Source: an uncultured Campylobacter sp. (GTDB lineage Bacteria > Campylobacterota > Campylobacteria > Campylobacterales > Campylobacteraceae). Taken from it: a DNA stretch of 6,165 bases. The notes beneath the pieces are model-generated. The model made no database searches and was not told where the DNA came from. It saw nothing but the letters and a program-made list of their open reading frames with translations. The position numbers and the translations under genes were made by a program. Positions within the stretch are counted from its first letter, which is position 1; every line of letters begins with the position of its first letter. The DNA lies in assembly GCA_938036585.1 (NCBI GenBank), contig CALHQN010000161.1, positions 1-6,165 of the forward strand, written 5' to 3'. This document shows, piece after piece, positions 1-4,564 of the stretch.

Positions 1-44
1 GAAAATCCGCCGCTTCGCCGAGAGTTTTTTAAAACCCTTTAAAT

Positions 45-73
45 TTGCTTTTTAGATAAAAAAGTTGTATAAT
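45..73 (+). promoter_or_regulatory. Sigma70 promoter of rpmE-rsmI
   Basis: A perfect -10 hexamer TATAAT lies at 68-73, preceded by TTG as in an extended -10. A TTGCTT at 45-50 sits exactly 17 bases upstream as a partial -35 (only TTG matches the consensus), and the spacer is A/T-rich, as is usual in Campylobacter promoters. Transcription would start near 80, leaving a leader of about 28 bases that carries AAGG at 97-100, seven bases before the rpmE ATG. The assignment rests on motif match and position only. Confidence 0.8.
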
Positions 74-107
74 CGCTGCCTTTTAAAATCATCAAAAAGG
101 ATCAAAA

Positions 108-308
108 ATGAAAAAAAATATCCATCCGAACTTTGTCGAAACGACCGTTACCTGCGCTTGCGGAAACACTTTTAAAACGCGCTCGAACAAGCCTGAGATC
201 CGCGTCGATATCTGCTCCAACTGCCATCCGTTTTTCACAGGCAGCGAGAAGATCGTAGATAGCGCGGGCCGCGTCGAGAAATTTAAGCAAAAATACGGAA
301 TGAAATAG
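108..308 (+). CDS. rpmE: Large subunit ribosomal protein L31 (type A, zinc-binding)
   Basis: This encodes L31 (bL31), a small protein of the 50S subunit that contributes to the bridge between the two ribosomal subunits. The 66 residues match the usual family length. The start MKKNIHP and the segment [10 protein letters not shown] (36-45) are strongly conserved L31 signatures. Cysteines 16, 18, 36 and 39 form the CxC...CxxC zinc set, so this is the zinc-containing form rather than the cysteine-free paralogue some bacteria use under zinc starvation. The ATG follows AAGG at 97-100 with seven-base spacing, behind the promoter at 45-73. The stop TAG at 306-308 is followed with no gap and in the same frame by the TTG start of rsmI, so the two genes are almost certainly co-transcribed. 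Confidence 0.98.
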   Translation: MKKNIHPNFVETTVTCACGNTFKTRSNKPEIRVDICSNCHPFFTGSEKIVDSAGRVEKFKQKYGMK

Positions 309-1124
309 TTGCTATATCTCATTCCTACGCCGATAGGAAATTTAAGCGATATCTCGAGCCGCGCGCTTGAGGTATTGCAAAGCTGCGAAATCCTAATCTG
401 CGAGGATACGAGGGTTTCAAAAAAACTTCTAAACTTATTATCCGATAAATTTCAAATTTCATTTAAAATTTCACAGTTTTGCTCGCTGCACACGCACAAC
501 GAAGCGGAGTTTTTCGCGAGTTTTGATCCGGCGCTTCTGCGCGAAAAAGCTTGCGCATACGTAAGCGATGCCGGCATGCCCTGCATCAGCGATCCGGGGA
601 TTGCGCTCGTAAAATTTGCGCAACGAAACGGCGTGCCTTACGAAGTGCTTAGCGGCGCAAACGCTCTGCTGCTCGCAGCCGCCGCAAGCGGACTAGTGGA
701 GAAAGAATTTAGCTTTTTAGGCTTTTTGAACAATGACGGCGCACAGCGCAAAGCTCAGATTCTAAATTTAATGCAAAGCCCCTATCCATGCGTACTTTAC
801 GAATCTCCCAAGCGCGTGGTAAAGCTAATAGAGCAGATCGCGGGGATCGACGCGCAACGCAAAATTTTTGCGATCAAGGAAGCCACGAAAAAATTTGAAA
901 CCAAATTTTTCGGTAGCGCCGCAGAGGTCTTATCCAGCCTAAACGGCGCAAATTTAAACGGCGAGTGGTGCGTCGTGATTGACGGCGCAGGCGAGAAAAG
1001 CTTTGAAAAAATCACGCAGGAAGATATTTTGTCGCTTGAGATCGCGCCGAAAATAAAAGCGAAACTGCTCTCAAAAATCAGCGGCGAACCCGCCAAAGAA
1101 ATATATAAAAATTTGATACGCTAA
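309..1124 (+). CDS. rsmI: 16S rRNA (cytidine-1402-2'-O)-methyltransferase RsmI
   Basis: RsmI uses S-adenosylmethionine to methylate the ribose 2'-OH of C1402 in the decoding centre of 16S rRNA. The 271-residue product belongs to the tetrapyrrole-methylase fold family (PF00590). Visible motifs are LIPTPIGNLSDISSRAL (4-20), CEDTR (31-35), HNE (63-65), VSDAGMPCISDPG (85-97), a Gly/Ala-rich cofactor segment SGANALLLAAAASG (115-128), ESPKR, IKEATKKFETKF and GEWCVVI. Met90 stands where DAGTP is usual, and SGANA replaces the common PGPSA; these look like lineage variation, not damage. The start must be TTG at 309: the preceding codon is the rpmE stop, the family's N-terminus begins at once, and the first internal Met is residue 90. 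The only Shine-Dalgarno-like bases are a weak GGA at 297-299 inside rpmE, so translational coupling is likely. Confidence 0.95.
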   Translation: MLYLIPTPIGNLSDISSRALEVLQSCEILICEDTRVSKKLLNLLSDKFQISFKISQFCSLHTHNEAEFFASFDPALLREKACAYVSDAGMPCISDPGIALVKFAQRNGVPYEVLSGANALLLAAAASGLVEKEFSFLGFLNNDGAQRKAQILNLMQSPYPCVLYESPKRVVKLIEQIAGIDAQRKIFAIKEATKKFETKFFGSAAEVLSSLNGANLNGEWCVVIDGAGEKSFEKITQEDILSLEIAPKIKAKLLSKISGEPAKEIYKNLIR

Positions 1125-1129
1125 GTCAT

Positions 1130-1162
1130 ATTTTAACCGTTTTTCGCTAAAATCCCAAAATG
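1130..1162 (+). promoter_or_regulatory. Probable promoter of the TrmH-family gene, possibly leaderless
   Basis: The 35-base gap after rsmI contains a T-run followed by GCTAAAATCC, a typical Campylobacter -10 context, with the hexamer TAAAAT at 1148-1153 (five of six to consensus). A start about seven bases downstream would fall at 1160, the A of the gene's ATG. No Shine-Dalgarno sequence precedes that ATG; the bases are AATCCCAAA. No good -35 is seen. The hexamer also forms the right arm of a small A/T inverted repeat (1130-1135 with 1148-1153). The motif is observed; leaderless initiation is inferred. Confidence 0.6.
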
Positions 1163-1861
1163 ATTATTTACGGAAAGCAGCTGTTTTTGCACCTTTTAAA
1201 CCGGTATCCGCAGAAATTTATCCGCATCATCCTTGCTAAGGAGTGCGAGAAAGAAATTTTTAAAAAGATCGCCGCGACCGGTGTAAAGATCGAGCGCGCC
1301 GATGCGAAAAAAGCTCAAGCCCTCGCTCGCGGCGGAAACCATCAAGGCTTCTTGGCCGAGGTGGAGGAGTTTAGCTTCGGCGATCTTGCTAGCGTCAAAG
1401 ACGATAAATTCGTGCCGATCCTTTATGGGCTTACCGACGTCGGAAATATCGGCGCGATAATGCGCAGCGCCTATGCTTTGGGTGCGGACAGCGTGATCGT
1501 CGTCGCAAATAATCTAAATATGGTGGGCGTAGTGCGCGCAAGCTCGGGCGCGGCGTATGAGCTAAACGTCGTTAAGGCCGCAGACGGGCTTAGCGTGATA
1601 AACGAGCTTAAACAAAGCGGCTTTGAAATTTACGCCGCGAGTGCGGACGGGACGAACTTTAAGGAGTTAAAGCTCGGCGCGAAAAACGCACTCGTAATGG
1701 GGAACGAAGAAGAGGGGATACCTACTAGGGCGCTTAAAAAATGCGACTGCGCGGTATCAATAAAGATGCGCGAAGGCTGGGATTCGCTTAACGTAAGCGC
1801 GGCATTTGCGATACTATGCGATGGAATTTTAAATGGAAGAAATAGAAGAGAAGTTAAATAA
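1160..1861 (+). CDS. rlmB: SpoU/TrmH-family rRNA 2'-O-methyltransferase, RlmB-like
   Basis: This is an S-adenosylmethionine-dependent RNA ribose methyltransferase of the SPOUT class. RlmB itself modifies G2251 in the P-loop of 23S rRNA, but the exact target here cannot be read from the sequence. The 233-residue protein has the usual two parts: an N-terminal RNA-binding domain (about 1-72, starting IIYGKQLFLHLL and closing with NHQGFLAEVEE at 60-70) and a C-terminal trefoil-knot catalytic domain. Motif 1 is LTDVGNIGAIMRSAYALGAD (91-110) with the conserved Asn96 and Arg102. Motif 2 is LVMGNEEEGIP (178-188). Motif 3 is IKMREGWDSLNVSAA (201-215). Asn182 in motif 2 and Trp207 in motif 3 are mild departures. 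There is no ribosome-binding site; see the promoter just upstream. The last 29 bases overlap the next gene, so the two are probably co-expressed. Confidence 0.92.
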   Translation: MIIYGKQLFLHLLNRYPQKFIRIILAKECEKEIFKKIAATGVKIERADAKKAQALARGGNHQGFLAEVEEFSFGDLASVKDDKFVPILYGLTDVGNIGAIMRSAYALGADSVIVVANNLNMVGVVRASSGAAYELNVVKAADGLSVINELKQSGFEIYAASADGTNFKELKLGAKNALVMGNEEEGIPTRALKKCDCAVSIKMREGWDSLNVSAAFAILCDGILNGRNRREVK

Positions 1862-2855
1862 TACGGACGAGCAGGCGGAACAAACCGAGAAGCCCGAGCA
1901 AACACAGCAACCAAAAAATAGCGATCTGGATAAATTAAAATCTATGGATCTGATCGAGATAGCGCGCACGACGCGCATCGATGCGCAAAATTTAGAATAC
2001 ATCATCAACAAAGACTTCGAGAAGCTAGCAAATTTTAATGTTAGGGGCTACATTAAAATTTTAGAGCGCGAGTTCGGGCTGGATCTATCGGACTGGATGA
2101 GCGAGTTCGAGATCGCAAAAGAGGGCTTTGCGCCCGTTAAAAAAGCCAAAGTCGAGCAGGTCTATACTAGAAAAATCAGCCCCGAGCGAGGCGGTAGCAG
2201 CAGTTGGCTCGTGTGGCTGCTGATTACGGTTTTGCTGATCGCGGCGATCTTTTATTTCAGACTTTACAAAGGCTTCAACGAATTTTGGAGCTCGGTTTTC
2301 AGCGAGCAGAATAAAACCACCTACTCGGATGCCCCAATCGTAAATAATACTCAAAAAAAGCTTGAAAACATCGGTATCGACGTCGTTTCGCATAATGTTA
2401 CGGAGGATAAATTCGCCATTAAAACGGATGTAAATGCGGCTTTGGCAACGGATGAAAATTTAAGCTCTCTAAATGCGCTGGATCGCTCTATAAGAATCGA
2501 GCGCGCGAGTGCTAAAACGGAGGAAAATTCCACCGACGAAAACGCCACGCAAAGCGTACCTGCACCCAGCAAAGATATCGTGCTTAATCCGCGCGGCAAG
2601 ATGTGGATCGGTATCATCGATCTAAAAAGCGGCAAGAAGCGCGAGATGGTCATCAATGCCCCTTACGTAGTCGCTTCGCAAGGTGACGAGGATCTGCTCA
2701 TCGCCACCGGGCACGGAATGTTTGAGGTCGGCAAGGCGGACGGCAATGTGAGCTTCAACGAAAAAAACACTCAAAAGCTCCGCGTCAAAGACGGCAACGT
2801 CACTAAAATTTCAACCGACGAGTTTCTGCGCCTAAACAAGGGCAAGAAGTGGTAA
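1833..2855 (+). CDS. Single-pass membrane protein, divergent RodZ-like
   Basis: The 340-residue protein has an acidic, Gln-rich N-terminal tail (1-37), a helical domain (about 38-93), one membrane span (about 124-142, SSWLVWLLITVLLIAAIFYF), a low-complexity linker rich in Asn, Thr, Glu and Ser (about 155-245) and a beta-rich C-terminal domain (about 249-308). The helical part, with IARTTRIDAQNLEYI (43-57), DFEKL (61-65), VRGYIKILEREFGLD (70-84) and DWMSEF, resembles the later helices of the RodZ helix-turn-helix domain, which binds MreB. The C-terminal KMWIGIIDLKSGKKR (256-270) to ATGHGMFEV resembles the RodZ DUF4115 domain. With cytoplasmic N-terminus, one span and outer domain, this fits RodZ, the MreB-linked cell-shape protein, although the first helix looks shortened or missing. 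An in-frame TAA immediately before the ATG fixes the upstream limit; GGA at 1823-1825 serves as ribosome-binding site. RodZ function is inferred. Confidence 0.8.
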   Translation: MEEIEEKLNNTDEQAEQTEKPEQTQQPKNSDLDKLKSMDLIEIARTTRIDAQNLEYIINKDFEKLANFNVRGYIKILEREFGLDLSDWMSEFEIAKEGFAPVKKAKVEQVYTRKISPERGGSSSWLVWLLITVLLIAAIFYFRLYKGFNEFWSSVFSEQNKTTYSDAPIVNNTQKKLENIGIDVVSHNVTEDKFAIKTDVNAALATDENLSSLNALDRSIRIERASAKTEENSTDENATQSVPAPSKDIVLNPRGKMWIGIIDLKSGKKREMVINAPYVVASQGDEDLLIATGHGMFEVGKADGNVSFNEKNTQKLRVKDGNVTKISTDEFLRLNKGKKW

Positions 2856-2863
2856 AACATCCG

Positions 2864-2882
2864 CTCTCGTGCGAGGTTTTTT
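2864..2882 (+). terminator. Weak candidate intrinsic terminator after the RodZ-like gene
   Basis: CTCGTGCGAG (2866-2875) folds as a three-base-pair stem with a GTGC loop, extended by a T.G pair (2865/2876), and is followed directly by six T at 2877-2882. AAAAC at 2854-2858 could also pair with GTTTT at 2876-2880 across an interior loop. The position, nine bases past the stop codon, suits a terminator, but the stem is short and termination may be partial. Confidence 0.4.
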
Positions 2883-2936
2883 GCTCGTAGAATTTTGCCG
2901 CAGAGGACAGAGGGTAAAATTTTAGCTTGCTATGGT

Positions 2937-2988
2937 GCGCAGTTTAAATTTAAACCCGCGAGCGTAAATTTAAAGGTTTGAACTGCGC
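2937..2988 (+). repeat. Long inverted repeat / hairpin 1
   Basis: GCGCAGTTTAAA at 2937-2948 pairs with TTTGAACTGCGC at 2977-2988 over 12 positions, eleven Watson-Crick plus one T.G (2945/2980). Three more inner pairs (2949-2951 with 2974-2976: two T.G and one T-A) would extend the stem to 15, leaving a 22-base loop at 2952-2973. All imperfections would be tolerated in RNA read from the + strand. The left arm is part of a 14-base palindrome (2942-2955), so a competing shorter fold exists. Confidence 0.75.
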
Positions 2989-2997
2989 CGCCTTGGA

Positions 2998-3034
2998 TAA
3001 AATTTTAAACGGCGTAGGTAAAATTTTAAACGGC
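2998..3034. repeat. 16-bp direct repeat, two copies with 21-bp period
   Basis: TAAAATTTTAAACGGC occurs at 2998-3013 and again, identical, at 3019-3034. The spacing of 21 bases is close to two turns of the double helix, which would put both copies on the same face. The core TAAAATTTTA is itself palindromic and common across the window, but the shared ACGGC extension makes these two a true repeat pair. Confidence 0.8.
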
Positions 3035-3077
3035 ACGGGCGCGTGTAGTAGAGTGCTAAATTTAAGAGGCGTCGTCC

Positions 3078-3191
3078 ATGGCGCCCCGCAAAACGAAGGT
3101 CTCGATCGTTTCGAGCGGACGTAAATTTAAATGTCGCCGCAAAGTGTCGCGATGTGATAAATTTAAACGATCAATGCCTCGGCGGTTTTAA
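3078..3191 (+). CDS. Doubtful 37-residue basic small ORF
   Basis: An ATG preceded by AAGAGG (3064-3069, eight-base spacing) opens a 37-codon frame ending in TAA at 3189-3191. The product starts MAPRKTKVSIVSSG, has 15 Lys or Arg residues and two cysteines, and has no recognised domain. Against it: the Arg codons include CGA and CGG, which look uncommon in the neighbouring genes; the frame passes through the A/T words of the intergenic region as Lys-Phe-Lys; and the stop lies inside the left arm of hairpin 2. The ribosome-binding site is the only positive argument, so it is listed as a possibility only. Confidence 0.15.
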   Translation: MAPRKTKVSIVSSGRKFKCRRKVSRCDKFKRSMPRRF

Positions 3192-3222
3192 AATTTTAGT
3201 GTGGTAAAATTTTAAAATCGCC
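3181..3222 (+). repeat. Long inverted repeat / hairpin 2 (18-bp stem)
   Basis: The arm 3181-3198 (GGCGG followed by TTTTAAAATTTTA) pairs with 3205-3222 (TAAAATTTTAAAATCGCC) over 18 positions with a single G.T at 3185/3218, which is a wobble pair in + strand RNA. The loop is GTGTGG (3199-3204). The GC pairs are at the base and the A/T pairs at the tip, with no T-run after the stem, so this is not a standard intrinsic terminator. Part of the right arm can refold as ATCGC-CTTA-GCGAT (3217-3230), an alternative hairpin. Confidence 0.85.
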
Positions 3223-3255
3223 TTAGCGATATAAAATTGCCGCCGCACCGCCACA

Positions 3256-3322
3256 AAGGCTTGAAATTTAGCCTTCGTGCAGCACGAGCGGATCGCGGCG
3301 TTTAAGGCGCGAAATTTTAAAC
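3256..3322 (+). repeat. Row of three short hairpins before the aminotransferase gene
   Basis: AAGGCT (3256-3261) pairs with AGCCTT (3270-3275) around an eight-base loop. TCGTG (3275-3279) pairs with CACGA (3283-3287) around CAG; the two hairpins share base 3275, so they would stack or compete. GTTTAA (3300-3305) pairs with TTAAAC (3317-3322). Each is short and could arise by chance; their serial arrangement just upstream of an operon is why they are listed. Confidence 0.4.
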
Positions 3323-3340
3323 ATGGCTTGAAAATTACTT

Positions 3341-3352
3341 TAAGATAAGAGG
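3341..3352 (+). promoter_or_regulatory. Ribosome-binding site and possible -10 of the aminotransferase-hom operon
   Basis: AAGAGG at 3347-3352 is a strong Shine-Dalgarno sequence, six bases before the ATG at 3359. TAAGAT at 3341-3346 matches a -10 hexamer at five of six positions and lies in an A/T-rich stretch, but a start from it (about 3353) would leave only a few bases of leader and exclude the Shine-Dalgarno. A promoter farther upstream in the repeat-rich intergenic region is therefore more likely to be the working one. The ribosome-binding site is secure; the promoter is not. Confidence 0.55.
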
Positions 3353-3358
3353 TTTGAG

Positions 3359-4564
3359 ATGTTTGACGAAATCCGTTTTTCAAAAATCGAGCGTTTGCCA
3401 AATTACGTTTTTGCCGAGGTTAACGCCATAAAAATGGCTGCACGCAGAGCCGGCGAGGACATAATCGATTTTTCGATGGGCAATCCCGACGGCAGGACGC
3501 CGCAGCATATAATCGACAAGCTTTGCGAAAGCGCGCAAAAGGACAAGACGCACGGCTACTCCGTAAGCCAGGGCATCTACAAGCTGCGACTTGCCTGCGC
3601 GAATTGGTATAAGCGTAAATACGGCGTGATCTTGGATCCTGAAAGCGAGATTGTCGCCGTGATGGGCTCTAAAGAGGGCTTCGTGCATCTAACTAGCGCG
3701 ATCGTAAATCCGGGCGATGTCGCAGTGGTACCCGATCCTGCGTATCCGATCCACACTCAAGCCTTCATCATCGCGGGCGGTAACGTCGTTAAAATCCCGC
3801 TTGCCTATGATGAGAATTTAAATTTTAATGAGAATAGATTTTTCATCGATCTGCAAAAGACCTTCGACGAGAGCATTCCGCGTCCAAAATATGTCGTCGT
3901 AAATTTCCCGCATAACCCTACCACCGTCGTCGTACAAAAGAGCTTCTACGAGCGGCTCGTGGCGATGGCGCGGCAGGAGCGGTTTTATATCATCAGCGAC
4001 ATCGCTTACGCAGAGATCGCTTTTGACGATTACAAAACGCCGTCCATTTTTGAGGTTCAGGGTGCGAAGGACGTCGCAGTCGAGGCATACACGCTCTCTA
4101 AAAGCTACAATATGGCGGGCTGGCGCGTGGGTTTTGTTAGCGGTAATAAAAAGCTCGTCGCCGCGCTTAAAAAGATCAAATCTTGGTTTGATTACGGCAT
4201 GTTTACGCCGATCCAAGTAGCCGCCACGATCGCGCTAGACGGGCCGCAAGAGTGCGTAGAGGATATCCGCGCGACCTATGAGAAGCGTAGGAATTTTTTG
4301 ATTGACGCTTTTGCGGACGCGGGCTGGGTGATCGCTAAACCTAGCGCGTCGATGTTTGCGTGGGCGAAATTGCCGCCCGCGGCGGCTCATCTAAGAAGCA
4401 TGGAGTTTTCCAAGCAGCTTCTTACCAAGGCGTGCGTCGCCGTAAGTCCGGGCGTTGGCTTTGGTGCGGCGGGAGACGATTACGTGCGAATCGCTTTTAT
4501 CGAAAACGAAAATAGAACTCGCCAGGCCGCTAGAAATATAAAAAAATATTTGAAAGAGATCTGA
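3359..4564 (+). CDS. alaC: PLP-dependent class I/II aminotransferase, AlaC-like (often labelled LL-diaminopimelate aminotransferase)
   Basis: This fold type I, pyridoxal-phosphate enzyme most resembles E. coli AlaC (YfdZ), a glutamate-pyruvate aminotransferase that makes alanine. The match begins at the N-terminus, where IRFSKIERLPNYVF corresponds to AlaC RFTRIDRLPPYVF, supporting the ATG at 3359. Other landmarks are DIIDFSMGNPDG (34-45), GYSVSQG (66-72), the phosphate-binding loop GSKEG (103-107), Asn186 in NFPHNPTT, Asp214 in IISDIAYAE, the cofactor lysine Lys248 in TLSKSYNMAGWR (245-256) and the carboxylate-binding Arg377 in YVRIAF. The 401 residues are a full family length. Close homologues are often labelled LL-diaminopimelate aminotransferase, but SMGNPDG differs from the N-terminal motif I recall for true DapL. 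The stop overlaps the hom start by one base, so an amino acid operon is likely. Substrate is inferred. Confidence 0.9.
   Translation: MFDEIRFSKIERLPNYVFAEVNAIKMAARRAGEDIIDFSMGNPDGRTPQHIIDKLCESAQKDKTHGYSVSQGIYKLRLACANWYKRKYGVILDPESEIVAVMGSKEGFVHLTSAIVNPGDVAVVPDPAYPIHTQAFIIAGGNVVKIPLAYDENLNFNENRFFIDLQKTFDESIPRPKYVVVNFPHNPTTVVVQKSFYERLVAMARQERFYIISDIAYAEIAFDDYKTPSIFEVQGAKDVAVEAYTLSKSYNMAGWRVGFVSGNKKLVAALKKIKSWFDYGMFTPIQVAATIALDGPQECVEDIRATYEKRRNFLIDAFADAGWVIAKPSASMFAWAKLPPAAAHLRSMEFSKQLLTKACVAVSPGVGFGAAGDDYVRIAFIENENRTRQAARNIKKYLKEI

Larger units (their letters stand above)
2856..3358. other. Gene-poor 503-base intergenic region with dense inverted repeats and AAATTT words
   Basis: No frame on either strand gives a recognisable protein, and all reading frames are broken by stops. 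The stretch alternates GC-rich pieces with A/T words of the form AAATTTAAA or AAAATTTTAAA (at 2916, 2943, 2966, 2999, 3020, 3058, 3123, 3159, 3190, 3206, 3264 and 3312). It holds two long inverted repeats, one tandem-like direct repeat, several short hairpins and one weak 37-codon reading frame, each listed separately. From memory, C. jejuni carries a periplasmic-protein gene (Cj0151c) between the equivalents of the flanking genes; nothing here resembles a protein clearly enough to call a remnant. Whether this is a leader, an RNA gene or decayed coding sequence is open. Confidence 0.75.

Noticed and set aside
1..44. Possible 3' end of an upstream gene and a terminator at the T-run 25-30
   Set aside because: All three + frames stop within the first 55 bases and none gives a tail I can recognise; no convincing stem precedes the T-run.
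2998..3034. Direct repeats as a CRISPR array
   Set aside because: Only two 16-bp copies with a 5-base gap; no spacers of suitable length and no cas genes in the window.
3058..3131. GGGCGC/GCGCCC (3037-3042 with 3081-3086) and CTCGA/TCGAG (3101-3115) hairpins as separate features
   Set aside because: Stems of five or six pairs with long or competing loops are expected by chance in sequence of this composition.
3181..3222. Hairpin 2 as an intrinsic terminator
   Set aside because: The GC pairs are at the stem base and the A/T pairs at the tip, and CTTAGCG rather than a T-run follows.
2856..3358. Insertion sequence or miniature transposon in the intergenic region
   Set aside because: No matching terminal inverted repeats with flanking target duplications could be found by eye.
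3171..3401. 76-residue minus-strand reading frame
   Set aside because: It overlaps the start of the aminotransferase gene, has no ribosome-binding site or domain I can see, and is built on the A/T words and hairpins of the intergenic region.
3818..4216. 132-residue minus-strand frame inside the aminotransferase gene
   Set aside because: It lies wholly opposite a well-supported gene and its product has no recognisable motif; a by-product of the coding frame's GC-rich codons.
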